A stretch of DNA of 64,000 nucleotides from Castor canadensis (Eukaryota; Chordata; Mammalia; Rodentia; Castoridae): the NCBI RefSeq assembly GCF_047511655.1, contig NC_133390.1, positions 163,344,583 to 163,408,582 of the forward strand, given 5' to 3'. A program made the translations under genes and the position numbers. Shown here in pieces: positions 22,060 to 33,764 of the stretch (the stretch's first letter is position 1; each line of letters opens with the position of its first letter). Under the pieces are notes generated by a model. The model was not told the DNA's origin and searched no databases. It saw nothing but the letters and a program-made list of their open reading frames with translations.

Positions 22060-22460
22060 ATGAGAATGGGTAAGTCACGGTTACACAAATGTGAATACTT
22101 GCGTGGAATAGAATGCTATGCCATCAGTAAAAAGAATGAGGTCTCTTCATATGTAATCCTGTAGAAAAGTAAGTAGGATATATAAATAGGATGGGAGGAT
22201 TGCAGAACAATTCACATTTATGGTAAAGTCCCTGAAAAAAAAAAAGGTAAGGGGAGAAACCATAGTGGTCTATGGAAAGTTGTTATTTCCACTTGAGATT
22301 CAAATTTCAAGAAGGGTGAGTGGAGAAGGAGGAATGATTGCCATCATGGGAATATTTTTATTTTTCCCCTGTGCACCTTTGCATTGCTTAATTTGTTTTG
22401 ACAATAAGCCTGAGATTCTTTTGTTATTTGAAAAAATCAACATTATTCTTACATCTTAAA
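22060..22460 (+). repeat. Ancient L1 3' end relic
   Basis: GGAATAGAATGCTATGCCAT followed by CAGTAAAAAGAATGAGG matches the end of ORF2 in old mammalian L1 (ATACTATGCAGCCATTAAAAAGAATGAGG). It is followed by a 3'-UTR-like stretch with TGTGCACCTTTGCATTGC and an A-rich end. Highly diverged. Confidence 0.5.
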
Positions 22461-22596
22461 TAAGTGAATAGAATTAAAAATAAACATCTCAAATGCCAGG
22501 CATAAAGTATGCCCCGTAAATGCTTATCCCTTTCTCTCTGTTCCATTAAAGAATATTTATCACATCTCTGCCTCCCTATGTTCAGAATAAGACATT

Positions 22597-22620
22597 CAAA
22601 ACCAACTAGAGTTGGTTTTG
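22597..22620. other. Perfect 11-bp inverted repeat with 2-nt loop
   Basis: CAAAACCAACT at 22597-22607 and its exact complement AGTTGGTTTTG at 22610-22620 are separated only by AG. No run of T follows and no promoter is visible, so this is not a bacterial-style terminator. It could be a hairpin or a dimeric protein site. Confidence 0.85.
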
Positions 22621-22639
22621 TCCACCAGTGTGTGTGGCC

Positions 22640-23550
22640 CTGCAAAATCACACCCAGCCTTGCAGAGTTTTCTGGCTATGTCTTAAAAGGACAAATGAGC
22701 TGAAAGCAAGCCACTGATTTGCTCCAAAACAGGAACAAAAACTTGGATTCTTTGACCAAATGTGAAATAAAAGGGGTGGGTGGGCTCCTGGGGCATTTGG
22801 CTTACAAGTAATTCTCATCTGAGGTTTGGCCATCCCCTCTGTGCCAAGAAATATTCATTACCATGGACCCAGTGTCTCACCAGACAGTCATTACTCCAGT
22901 TTACAAAACCTAAAGACCAAAGACAGAAGGAAAGAAGGGCAAGTGGCAAGGCAGGAAAATCATTTCCAGAGTCACTTAAAAGTCACTCAGCACAGCGGGT
23001 TCCCTTAAAACTAAACGGCCTCAGTTGGCTGCATTTGTGTATCTAATTACCAGAGAATTGCACAACTTCCATGTTAAGTCCCTGTTACCTCGACCCAGCC
23101 ATCTCCAAACAGACCAGGAACTTAGTGGAGATGACAGAAAGGAGAGATACAAACAGTAGGAAGCACCTACTTTGTTTCTGGAATACCCTAGGAGTTTAAC
23201 ATGGAAGGTCTCAAAGAACTTCAGAATACCTTGTGTGGTAAGTTAGACTATGCCAATTTTACAGATGCTCCGAATGTCACACCACCACCAAACATCACAC
23301 TGAAAATAAACTCTAAGAAAACATTTTGATATTGTACATGGGAGCCCACAAGTGTTCATATGTCTAATCTCCTTGTATCAATAATCAAGCACCGTTCAAT
23401 GCTCTGTGTAGGACTTTGAGCCAGACATTGTCAAAGTTGCTCCTCCAAAAATCAACATTCTGGTGGGCAACAGAGATGCAGTAATAGAGGTAACTATCCT
23501 TGCTTTGCTTCATAGGTGCTGTGTGAGCTTAAAGCTGATGAGAAAGCATC
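22640..23550. other. Unique sequence, no gene seen
   Basis: Around 23035-23110 the text GTATCTAATTACCAGAG and neighbouring GC-balanced sequence look somewhat like constrained non-coding DNA. Short open frames at 22780-23046 overlap in two registers and have no features. Confidence 0.4.
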
Positions 23551-23554
23551 AGTT

Positions 23555-23660
23555 CAGGAACCTACACTTAGAGGAGAAAACTGCAGAGAAAGGAAATTCT
23601 TTCTATGTTACACAGAAAGTCAGTAGAAGGTCTAAAATGATGTATCCTCCATGACTCCTG
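23555..23660 (-). repeat. Weak MIR relic
   Basis: AGGAGAAAACTGCAGAGAAA with ATGTTACACAGAAAGTCAGT resembles reverse MIR (GAGGAAACTGAGGC...GGTCACACAGCTAGT). Low certainty because of the divergence. Confidence 0.35.
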
Positions 23661-23769
23661 ACCCAGGCAGTCAATGCCCTGATAAACAGGCAAGCCTCCT
23701 GCACATGTCTCTAAACAGCTCAGTTGAGGTAAGGTGTTCATAATGTTGGGTTAATTTATTTCAAGGGTA

Positions 23770-24130
23770 AAGTTTGATGACTTTTTGTAAATGTATAAAG
23801 GTACACATCACCACCTTCTAATTTCAGAACATTTCAATAGCCTCCTAATACATACCTCGAGCCTATTTGTAGTTAGTCCCTGTTCCCACGCCTCGCCCCA
23901 GAAAACTGCCAATCTACCTTCTGTCTCTATAGACTTGGTTTTTCTAGACATTTCATAATGAAGATTTAGGCAATATTTGGTCTGATATGTCTGCTTTCTT
24001 CTACTCAGCATAATGTTTTGTAGGTCATCCAGGTTATTACAGTTACCCACACTCTATCCTTTTTTTAATTAGCAAATTATTCCCATTTTGTTTAATATTT
24101 GTTAATATTTTGTTAATCTACATCATTTTG
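23770..24130 (-). repeat. Ancient L1 relic, reverse strand
   Basis: ACTTTCTGTCTCTATGGATT-like text is present as CTACCTTCTGTCTCTATAG, followed by TCTAGACATTTCATAATG, TCTACTCAGCATAATG and TAGGTCATCCAGGTTATTA. These match, in order, the reverse-strand 3' region of old mammalian L1 families. Confidence 0.65.
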
Positions 24131-24134
24131 TGAC

Positions 24135-25570
24135 TCAGGGATTGTTTTTACTTTTCAGCATATTGGATTTTGACACATGCTCCACCTTCAAGAGGCTACC
24201 AATGGATACCTCATCAGGGATTTTGTGGCTATATCTGGACTCCGTGGAAAGAGTGCCCTTAACAATTAGTCATTTCTGTCACTGGAAAAGACCAAAGAGT
24301 GCATACAAAGTGTGATCACACCATTTCCATGGAAATAGCTTCTTGTCCTAAGTGAAGTAGTCACATTTTCTCCAAAATCAGAATTAAGGGAATATAAGTC
24401 ATTGCAACTAGGGAAGACCACGCTCATTTGGGTGATGACCATAACTTTTACAGTACACTTATTAAGAAATCAGTGATTAGGCATTCTTTAGCATATTTTC
24501 TGGAAAGGCAATGGAACCACACTGTGGTGTCTCAGGAGTGACACCATTTATGTAGCCAATGGTTGGCAAACCCAACCACAATGACAGCTCCAAGTGGCTG
24601 GTGAGTTAGCATTCCTGGTGATCATATCAATAGCTAAGTAGGATTTTAAAAGTTTTCTTTTTTATCTGTAAGTAGGAAGATCTGCTCTCCACATTCTTCT
24701 TGGGAAATGAAGTGTAGACTTAACTGTTTCAAAACTCAGTGGGCTTGGGGGTATCTTTGTATTCCTGGTGATGAGAAAGAAGACAAGAATTTGAGATGAA
24801 AGGAAGAGGAGATTGTGGTTTGTGTGAATACATCCCAAGCGAAGAATCTGATGTCACTTTATTGCAATGTAAAGAAACATTGCTAGCAACATTGCTAAAG
24901 TCAGAGGGCAAACAGGTGGTAAAGGAAAAAGAATAGGCAAAGAGTTTGATAATGAAGAGGAAGAAGAAGGCAGAAATTGATAAACAACAGATATAATAAA
25001 CCACAAATGTCAAACTGATTATTTGTTAGTCAAATTCAGTCCATGATCATGGTTCAATTGTTTCAACCTTCTTTTCCAAAGCAAATGAATTAGTTCCAAC
25101 ACTTAAAAATCAGGAAACTTTGTACATGCATTTCTGAGTTTTGTCTTATGAAAAAAGAAAGGAAATACATTATTTCCTATTTATTTGTTTGCTTAAAAAA
25201 AAAGAAATGCTACAGAAACATTTGCTGTAGCAGAATAATGGCTGTTTCCTGTACATGGGGCATGAATATAAGGTTTGCCACAGTCCCCACCATGCTACTA
25301 CATTTTAGTAGTTTCATCAGTTTATGCTACTCTTTGTGCCTGAAATCACTATGTCCATTTTGACTCAATCATAACAGCCATCCTGCAGGCCCATGTGTTA
25401 TTTCCTTACCCATTAGAATGTGAAGCAAAGCCCATAAGAGTTAAATGACTTGCCCACATTCACCTTCTAAGAGTTACAACTATTTTTCATCTCGACACAT
25501 CTGCTGGGTTTTTTTCCCCAGTCTATCAAGTTGCTATGACAAGAACAAAGAACTGACGAAACAAAGAAAG
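24135..25570. other. No gene or clear repeat seen
   Basis: Unique, AT-leaning sequence. The minus frame at 24729-25013 is hydrophobic-rich and arises from purine-rich plus-strand DNA, without domains. Confidence 0.45.
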
Positions 25571-25578
25571 CAAAGGAC

Positions 25579-25802
25579 AACTGGTTGCTAGTAACTTGTG
25601 CCTATAATGCTAGCTACTTGGGAGGTTGAGATTGGGAGGATCAAAGTTCAAGGCCAGCCTGGGAAAATAGTTCAGGAGACCCCATCTCCATAATAACCAC
25701 AGCAAAATGGATGAGAGATGTAGCTCAAGAAGTAGAGCATCTGCTTTGCTAGCATGAAACCCTGAGTTTAAATCCCAGTCCCACCAAAACAAACAAACAA
25801 AG
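25579..25802 (+). repeat. Composite SINE, B1-like plus dID, best preserved
   Basis: Complete dimer on the plus strand. The 7SL/B1-like monomer (CTATAATGCTAGCTACTTGG, AAGTTCAAGGCCAGCCTGGG, GACCCCATCTCC) is followed by an A-rich linker (ATAACCACAGCAAAATGG), the tRNA/ID-like unit (TGTAGCTCAAGAAGTAGAGC, then the B-box-like GAGTTTAAATCC at 25764-25775) and an A-rich tail CAAAACAAACAAACAAA. This is the clearest reference copy of the family in the window and the main evidence for rodent origin. No TSD is confidently visible. Confidence 0.85.
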
Positions 25803-25809
25803 ATAAGAC

Positions 25810-26500
25810 AAAAGTGAAGAAAAAAACCTAAAGTACAGGGAAAGATGGGAGTTTTTAAAAGAACAGTTTTTGATTGGAAATTAAGCTATAGCATGGACTG
25901 TCCCAATGAGGACCCAAACATAAAGCCTGGTTTGACACCCATATTCTTTGCCCATGTACTCAAAACAAGTCCAGGCTTCCCAGACTGAAAACATTTTTTT
26001 TCCTTGGCTCAGAAAGACAGTCCTGAAAAGCATTTGGGAATTAGCTTAGAAAGAAAATACCTGTTCATACTGACAAATGTTTCCCAAATAGATGAGGACC
26101 TCCTACCTCTCACTCTCAATTCTTTTAAATTAGCAAGGTCTCCAGGTAGCTCCAGAATTGCAGCTTAGGCCAAAATTCCTGCCTGGTGGTATAACCTACC
26201 TCTAAATCATTCCCCAGAGCAGAATGGGTGCTATTTTCTATTAGAGTTTATTGGGGCAGCCTTAGACCCTATTGCCCACTTTTTTGGCCCTTGCCAGAGA
26301 ACCTGAGATCTCCCCTGAGAATCACCACATGCACAGAAATAGAAGAGAGCCGAGAAAACAAGCATTTCTTTTAGCAACTCCACAATCTATTTCTGGGGTT
26401 GAACAGAAGCCATTAAAACATTCCCATGACTCTGTGCCAAGCCCCCAAATTACTAATGACAGACATGCTGGCTCAAAGGGAGGCATTGCTGGCAAATATC
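25810..26500. other. No gene confidently seen
   Basis: A 133-codon plus frame (26272-26673) and an opposing 89-codon minus frame (26322-26591) overlap here. The plus frame has no domain, signal peptide or recognisable family. Its last part runs through an old repeat, so I read it as chance. Confidence 0.4.
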
Positions 26501-26509
26501 CCTCTAGTA

Positions 26510-26690
26510 TCTTGTTAACAGTAATAACCCTGAGCCTTTCATTGAAAGATCTCAAAGCACCAGTGCAAGCCTTAATTGACTCTCTCCCCAACTCTGTCCC
26601 TGAAAAAGGTAATTATCATTATATTCCTCAGACAGTTTACATGGGGGTTAAATGGATGGCAGAGGTTGAATGATTTATCCTTATTTCATA
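26510..26690 (-). repeat. MIR-like relic
   Basis: AGATCTCAAAGCACC, AGGTAATTATCATTATATTC, CTCAGACAGTTTACATGGGG and GGCAGAGGTTGAATGATTTA follow the reverse MIR-type order. The family assignment is approximate. Confidence 0.4.
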
Positions 26691-26699
26691 TTCCAAGTT

Positions 26700-27465
26700 G
26701 AAAGGAAAAGTCTAAATAATGTCATAACTTAGGGTGAACTCAGCTGTACAACTTGCTGAAACAGTGGGCTGGAAGCAGACAGAATAAGAATCTGATGAGG
26801 CCTATGCCATTAAAAGCCTCTTGAGTGGCCACAGGCCAAGTACCATGTACAGAGGCTCTGACTTGAGCTAAGTTTAACCTAATGACAATATACATAACTG
26901 CCCAGTCCAGGTCTAAAAGAGTATAGGACCAGAGTCCTGAAGTGGGAGAGCTTCAACATCATGCATATAGAGGCTAAAATGAATATCCATGCTAGGTAGC
27001 TTGGAGAAGAGTAAGGCTTTTATTTCATGGATGAGGCAGTGTGGCAGGAGCTAGAAGTGTATCTGGGTCCCAATAGAAAAGAGATTCATCCCAGCGGAGA
27101 ACTTGAACTCTAGGCATAGCATCTGAGGTGGTTACCCAGCTCCAGGGCATAAGCCATCATGGAAATGGGTACCACTAATCTCACAAAAATGTTCTATCTA
27201 CAAATTTCCTCCTCAAGAAAGATGGCCTGTCCTCACTCACAGAATTCAAGTGTAGGGAGCCATCATCTCCCTACACTTCCCCAAGTTCTGACAATACAGT
27301 GTCTTCCCAACCAGCCTTCTTATCACCATCCACACCTTCCACTGACTCACTGGAAACCTCATCATATCTCCCTTTGACTATTTAATAGCTTTCTAGCTGT
27401 TCCTGTAAGTTTTCACCAAAATATTCTTTGTAGAACTCTCTAAGGGATATTTCTAAACCATCAAT
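26700..27465. other. Unique sequence, no gene seen
   Basis: No motif-bearing frame and no well-preserved repeat. The 72-codon plus frame at 27159-27377 is proline/histidine-rich by composition only. Confidence 0.45.
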
Positions 27466-27474
27466 ATAATCATG

Positions 27475-29182
27475 GTGTTGATAAACCTCCCTGTTTCAAC
27501 CTTTACACAAGGAAAGGGGAAATAAAATTGTCAACTTAGAATTCCATACTAATAAAATTTTATGTCAAAAAATCTGGATGAAGTGATGTTTCAGATAAAG
27601 ATATCCTGAAATGAGTCATAAGCAGCAAACCTGCTCTATGAGAAATATTAAAGGATTTTGTTCAGGCAGAAGGAGAAAGATACCAGTTGAGAACCTTTAT
27701 CTTTGCAATAGGAATAAAAATCACTAGAAATGTTTCTGAATATATGTAAATGTATATAAAATACTTTCTTTTTTACCTCCTTAAAAGACAAGTGTTTAAA
27801 AGAAAGATAATGCTATTTACAACATATGCATAACAAAAATTGAATGATAACAAAGGTGGAATTGGATAAATGAAGTGCATAGTTGTAAGACTTTTGCATT
27901 GTAACATTGCATTATATAATTTAAAGATAGAATGAGATAAATTAAAGATGTCCGTAGTATTCCCTAATGCAATACTACAACTAAAAGCAAGGGATTTCTA
28001 ACAACCCAACAGTAGAAATGAATGAACAGTAAAATAAAACACAAAAGGAATCAGGAAAGAAGGAAACAAGATGGCAGTTTTAAGCTTACCATATCCATAA
28101 TTGTATTAAATTTTACTGAGCATGACACTGCAATTAAAAGACAGGATGTCATAGAGAGTAAAATGGCAATACTCAAATTTAGGGTGACTATACAAAGCTC
28201 ACTTTAAATATAAAGTCAGAGGGGTCAAAAGTAAGAAGATAAAAAGTTTAATGCCATGCAAACACTAAGCATAGACTGGAATATATCTATTAATATTATA
28301 AAAGGTAGAATTCAGAATAAGAAATATTATCAGATATAAAGCAAGATACTCATAATGAAATACTGGTGCCTACATTCAGAGGACATAACATTTCTAAAAT
28401 ATGTACATACCTAATAAGAGATACAAAAATACAAGAATGGAAAGTTGTTTGCACTGAAAAAAGAACCAGACAAATTCATAATTACAGTCAGAGATTTCAG
28501 TACTACTAACTCAGCAATTATTACAACAAGCAGTAAAGATATATATTATTTAAATAAGATCATAAACCAATAGAAGCCAAGTGACATCCATTTAACAGGT
28601 GAATATACATTCTTTTCAGGTGCCTATATAAAATTATATGGTGTTAGATTTATAAAAGAGTTTTAATAAGCTCAAAAGATCTAAAGTTATTCACAGAATT
28701 TTCTATGAAAAAATAAAATTAGATTAGAAATCAAGAAAAGAAATGTACCTTTAAAAATCTCCAAAATTTAGAAATTAAACATTCATCTATATAATCCATT
28801 AGTAAAATAATAAATCACGAGAAAAATTAGAAAATACTTTGAATGGTAATGATATCAGAAAATATTTTTAAATTGTAGAAAGCAGCTAAATCATGGATTA
28901 GCAAGAAATATACATAATATGAAATGCTTAATATGTCATATTACAAAAATGACATATAATGAATGACCTAAGCTTCATCTTCAGAATCTAAAAGAAAAGC
29001 AAGTTGAACTCAAGGTGAGTAGAAATTAGGATATAACAAACAGAAGAGATGAAGACAATAAAACAGAAGTCAGACAAACAATAGGGAAGAATAAACAAAG
29101 CCAAAGCAATATCATTAAAAATATAATTAAAGTTGACAAACTTCTAAATGGACTAATCAAGTTTTTTAAGAGGTACATTTCT
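27475..29182 (+). mobile_element. Ancient L1 (L1M-type), 5' portion
   Basis: Old, frame-broken LINE-1 on the plus strand. 27530-27720 corresponds to the end of ORF1 and the inter-ORF region (AATTCCATACTAATAAAA, AGCAAACCTGCTCTATGAG, TTGTTCAGGCAGAAGGAG). About 28070-28630 corresponds to the ORF2 endonuclease region (TCAGAGATTTCAGTACTAC parallels the GDFNTP block, GAATATACATTCTTTTCAGG the EYTFFS block). A young antisense L1 interrupts it, and it resumes at 30976. Base composition is very A-rich, as expected for L1 sense strand. Decay is heavy, so it is far older than the inserted copy. Confidence 0.7.
29168..29182. repeat. Left target-site duplication of the 29.2-31.0 kb L1
   Basis: AAGAGGTACATTTCT, repeated at 30961-30975 with one T/C difference. 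The two copies bracket the inserted L1 exactly. Confidence 0.9.
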
Positions 29183-30960
29183 TCTTTTTTTTTTTAATTT
29201 TTATTTTTTTATTATTCATATGTGCATACAATGTTTGGGTCATTTCTCGCCCCTGCCCCCACCCCCTCCCTTATCACCCACTCCATCCTCTCCCTCTCCC
29301 CACCACCCCCTCGATACCCAGCAGAAACTATTTTGCCCTCATCTCTAATTTTGTTGAAGAGAGAGTATAAGCAATAATAGGAAGGAACAAGGGTTTTTGC
29401 TGGTTGAGATAAGGATAGCTATATAGGGAGTTGACATGCATTGATTTCCTGTGAATGTGTGTTACCTTCCAGGTTAATTCTTTTTGATCTAACCTTTTCT
29501 CTAGTTCCTGGTCCCCTTTTCCTATTGACCTCAGTTGCTTTTAAGGTATCTGCTTTAGTTTCTCTGCGTTGAGGGCAACAAATGCTAGCTAATTTTTTAG
29601 GTGTCTTACCTATCCTCATATCTCCCTTGTGTGCACTCGCTTTTATCTTGTGATCAAAGTTCAATCCCCTTGTTGTGTTTGCCCTTGATCTAATGTCCGC
29701 ATATGAGGGAGAACATACGATTTTTGGCCTTTTGGGCCAGGCTAACCTCACTCAGAATGATGTTCTCCAATTCCATCCATTTACCTGCAAATGATAACAT
29801 TTCATTCTTCTTCATGGCTGCATAAAATTCCATTGTGTACAGATACCACATTTTCTTGATCCATTCGTCAGTGGTGGGGCATCTTGGCTGTTCCCATAAC
29901 TTGGCTATTGTGAATAGTGCTGCAATAAACATGGGTGCGCAGGTGCCTCTGGAGTAACCTGTGTCACAGTCTTTTGGGTATATCCCCAAGAGTGGTATCG
30001 CTGGATCAAATGGTAGATCAATGTCTAGCTTTTTAAGTAGCCTACAAATTTTTTTCCTGAGCTTTTATACTAGCTTACATTCCCACAACAGTGTAAGAGG
30101 GTTCCTTTTTCCCTGCATCCTCGCCAACATCTGTTGTTCGTGGTGTTGCTAATGATGGCTATTCTAACAGGGGTGAGGTGGAATCTTAGTGTGGTTTTAA
30201 TTTGCATTTCCTTTATTGCTAGAGATGGTGAGCATTTTTTCATGTGTTTTTTGGCCATTTGAATTTCTTCTTTTGAGAAAGTTCTGTTTAGTTCACTTGC
30301 CCATTTCTTTATTGGTTCATTAGTTTTGGGAGAATTTAGTTTTTTAAGTTCCCTATATATTCTGGTTATCAGTCCTTTGTCTGATGTGTACCTGGCAAAT
30401 ATTTTCTCCCACTCTGTGGGTGTTCTCTTCAGTGTAGAGACCATTTCTTTTGATGAACAGAAGCTTTTTAGTTTTATGAGGTCCCATTTATCTATGCTAT
30501 CTCTTAGTTGCTGTGCTGCTGGGGTTTCGTTGAGAAAGTTCTTACCTATACCTACTAACTCCAGAGTATTTCCTACTCTTTCCTGTACCAACTTTAGAGT
30601 TTGGGGTCTGATATTAAGATCCTTGATCCATTTTGAGTTAATATTGGTATAGGGTGATATACATGGATCTAGTTTCAGTTTTTTACAGACTGCTAACCAG
30701 TTTTCCCAGCAGTTTTTGTTGAAGAGGCTGCTATTTCTCCATCGTATATTTTTAGCTTCTTTGTCAAAGACAAGTTGGTTATAGTTGCGTGGCTTCATAT
30801 CTGGGTCCTCTATTCTGTTTCACTGGTCTTCATGTCTGTTTTTGTGCCAGTACCATGCTGTTTTTATTGTTATTGTTTTGTAACATAGTTTGAAGTCAGG
30901 TATTGTGATACCTCCAGCATTGTTCTTTTGACTGGGTATTGCCTTGGCTATTCGTGGCCT
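29183..30960 (-). mobile_element. Young 5'-truncated L1, antisense insertion
   Basis: About 1.78 kb. The oligo-T at 29183-29215 is the complement of the A-tail. The C-rich stretch 29248-29315 is the complement of the G-rich 3' UTR. The rest is the ORF2 C-terminal region. It is truncated in ORF2 just upstream of the block read as [14 protein letters not shown] in sibling copies. A 15-bp TSD (29168-29182 and 30961-30975) and the empty-site reading TTTCT/AATAA fit L1 target-primed reverse transcription. It lies inside an older L1. Near-identity in long stretches to the copy at 55320-57432 places both in one recently active subfamily. Confidence 0.93.
29690..30960 (-). pseudogene. L1 ORF2 C-terminal fragment
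   Basis: Encodes the end of L1 ORF2p, downstream of the reverse-transcriptase core. A 242-codon frame (30070-30798) contains the [25 protein letters not shown] and [13 protein letters not shown] blocks. A second frame (29690-29989) contains [43 protein letters not shown] and the terminal SLICGH. Frame changes between them, near 29990-30070, break the reading frame. Endonuclease and RT domains are absent through 5' truncation, so no function is expected. Confidence 0.92.
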
Positions 30961-30975
30961 AAGAGGCACATTTCT
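30961..30975. repeat. Right target-site duplication
   Basis: AAGAGGCACATTTCT, the partner of 29168-29182 (14 of 15 bases identical). The following AATAATTG is the continuation of the old L1 target. Confidence 0.9.
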
Positions 30976-32345
30976 AATAATTGAATGTAAGCAAAGACTT
31001 CACTACAAATGCTACAATAATGAAAATACTTTTATGCTAATAAATTTGACAACTTAGGTATGGGATGAATAAATTTTTTGAAGGACATTAATTACCAAAA
31101 CTGACAGGAAGAAATATAAATATTGAATAGCCTCATATATTTTTAAAATAAGTTCTTAATTAAAAACATTGTCAAGGAGTCTTTGCTCCCATTTCCTGCA
31201 TGGGGAACAGGAAATGCTTCTCTTTTTCTTTTTTCCCCACTGTTCCTAACAAACTTTACTATTAAAAAAAATTGTCAAAAGAAAACACCAAACCAAGAAA
31301 ACTTCATAGGTGAATTCTATGAGATGGTTATGAACCAAATAATTCTACACAAACTTTTCAAAAGCAGTATGGGAAAATTCTCTCAAATTATTTTATGAGG
31401 CCAGTTTTACCCTCACCCAATACTAAAGGTATTATAAGAAAAACAAACTTCAGACAAATATCCCTTATGAAAAAATCATTAATATTTAGCAAACTATAGT
31501 ACACTTTTATGATGATAAAGTGGCAATCATCTCAGGGGCTCACGACTGCACTGATATTTGGGAATTATTCACTATGCCATGTGAACAGAATGAAGAGTAG
31601 AGATCATAATTGTGTTGAGCACATATCTTTACATGTGACAAAATTTAACACCATGTTATGATAAAAAAACTTTTCTGAAACTAGGAATAGAAGGAAATTT
31701 CACAATATTGTAAAGATTAGCCATCAAAAATCTGTAATTAATATTACACTCACCGATAAAAGGCTAAGTTCATATCCCCAAAGTTCTAGAAAATAGAAAG
31801 GTATCAGTTTTCAACACTTCTACTCAATATTGCTATTGAAATCAAATAAAAGACCATAACTTTTGTAAAGAACTAAAGATGCATTTATGTGCAGACAACA
31901 TCACCACTGGTAAAGAATATCCTAAAGGGTCTACAAAAACATTATTAGAACTAACAAGTTTGCAGGATACAAGTTTAACAATTAAAAATTAACTTAAATC
32001 TATTTCAGAAAAGAAAAGTTGAAAATGAGGTTTAAAAATAATATGCCATTTACACTATCATTCAAAAACATGAAACCTTTTGCAAAAATTTAACAAAATG
32101 TGTAAGAGATCTCTAATCCTAAAACCACAATGCAATGCTGAGAAAAATGAAAGAAGATATAAATAGATTGAGAGACATACTACGCACATGGATTGGAAGA
32201 CTCAATATTATTACCGACAGCTCTCCCAGAACTGATCTATGTACTCAGCACCATCCCAATCAAAATCCTAGCAAGGCTGTTATATAGAAATTAACAAAAC
32301 ATTACTTTTAAATGAGCAAATTTTATTTTTTATAAGTTATACATC
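30976..32345 (+). mobile_element. Ancient L1 (L1M-type), 3' continuation
   Basis: Resumes the plus-strand ancient L1. 31285-31410 has AGAAAACACCAAACCAAG, TAGGTGAATTCTATGAGATG and TTTTATGAGGCCAGTTTTACC, corresponding to the RT region (SPGPDGFTGEFY and [10 protein letters not shown] blocks). 31880-32080 corresponds to the stretch after the FADD box (TTGCAGGATACAAGTTTAAC, CATTTACACTATCATTC). 32180-32260 has CATGGATTGGAAGACTCAAT. Stops and indels are everywhere. The old element spans roughly 3.1 kb once the 1.8-kb insertion is removed. Confidence 0.7.
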
Positions 32346-32349
32346 ACTT

Positions 32350-33335
32350 AAGTTGGCTTTGTTAAAGTACACAGCAATGACAAAAGCAAACCCATGGAGA
32401 AGTTAGAATAACTTATGTGGGAAGAGAAGAAAGAAGGTTAAGAAGACCACTGTGAATTAAATTTTAAGTATTTGCCTAAAATAAATTCAACTTTGAAAAG
32501 GAAGAGCATTGAGTTAGCAAGAGTGCATATCCTGACATCAAGTAGAAATGGAGGCTAAAGAGCTAAGCTAGTTCCAGAAATACAGGAATTAAAGTTAAAA
32601 TTCACACCTGATTGTTTTGCCTCTAAGAAGTCATATCTAGTTCCTTGTTTATTAGGAGGATATCTGTCCCACACACTTGAGACATGAAGGTCACTATGTT
32701 CTTGGAAGACCTGGTTCCTAGGAAGATTCTTTGTATGGTTATGGAAAGAATTGGGCTTGAATCCAAGAAGAAATTCTGATGTAGATCCATAGTGTTTGAA
32801 AGGACCTAAAAGATCATTTGTATCTCAAAACTATACTGAGTTTCTTGCAGAGGGCATTTTGGCCTCCAGTAAAATAGATAGGAGCATGTGTTGTGAATGG
32901 AAACCCATTCCATTTTCAGCATGCTTTCTATGATTGCTTCATAAACTTGCAAGCTGAGAAATGCAAACATTGGGCTGGCCTAGGACAGACATGGGGACTC
33001 TCACCTTCCACAATCTTCACACCATTTATCATTGATTTTGCCTGCATTATATGAACACCCTGCTCCCATATCCTCCAGAAGTTTACCAGCATTTTTCATG
33101 GAAGACAACAAACACTATGTGAGTAAAGAGATGTCACATATGTATACATCACATGTATTTATATTTATGTATATAGTGCTTGTACACATGTATGGGAAAG
33201 TGATGATTCTTTCATGATAATTCTAGCCACTGGTTAATGTGAACATCAACACAGATCATTCTGACAGGTGCTAAAATAGAGAAAGGAAATTTGGAGTTGG
33301 GAACCTAGACTAATTCAAGTGTGATCCTTTCTAGT
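32350..33335. other. No gene seen
   Basis: AT-rich sequence that could be further eroded L1 up to about 32600, then unique DNA. A TATGTATACATC-type low-complexity patch lies near 33140-33200. Confidence 0.4.
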
Positions 33336-33339
33336 GATG

Positions 33340-33760
33340 AGAGTAAAGTTGGGAGATAGAAATATAGGAAGGCTTCATGGAGGAGTTGACATTTGATTTG
33401 GACGCTGAGAAGTGAAATGAGCTCTCCAGGATGGATTAATCACAGAGATAGAGAAAGGCTATTTCTAACACAAGGGAGAGACTAAGATGGAGATGTTGAG
33501 GACATGCTCAGGCCTGTTGAGCCTGGAATTATGGAAAATGTGAGTGAAAGCTAAGACAGGAGAGATTTTGTAAGGCATATCATAGGGAATTTGGACACAT
33601 GGGTTCTGGATGTTAGTCTGCTAGTAAGGAAGGCCTTTGGTGGTTTGAGCAAGATGCTGTTTCTGCTGACAGAGTGAAGAGCAGTCTGAAGAAGGAGGCA
33701 GAGAAGGAAGCTGAGACACTTAGTTCTGAGTGAGACAGTGAAAGCCAGTATGATGGCACT
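33340..33760 (-). repeat. L2 LINE relic
   Basis: GGAAGGCTTCATGGAGGAG followed by TTGACATTTGATTTGGACG, then AGATTTTGTAAGGCATATCA and GGGAATTTGG, are the complement of L2 ORF2 C-terminal text in the expected order. No reading frame remains. Confidence 0.65.
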
Positions 33761-33764
33761 TTTT

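Noticed and set aside
22597-22620. Bacterial-style intrinsic terminator hairpin
   Set aside because: No U-tract follows the hairpin and the window is clearly mammalian nuclear DNA.
25579-25802. A genuine tRNA gene at the tRNA-like part of the SINE
   Set aside because: Only box-like motifs remain, there is no cloverleaf, and the unit is fused to a 7SL-like monomer with an A-rich tail.
26272-26673. 133-codon plus-strand open frame
   Set aside because: No domain or recognisable family, an opposing 89-codon frame overlaps, and its 3' part runs through a MIR-like relic.
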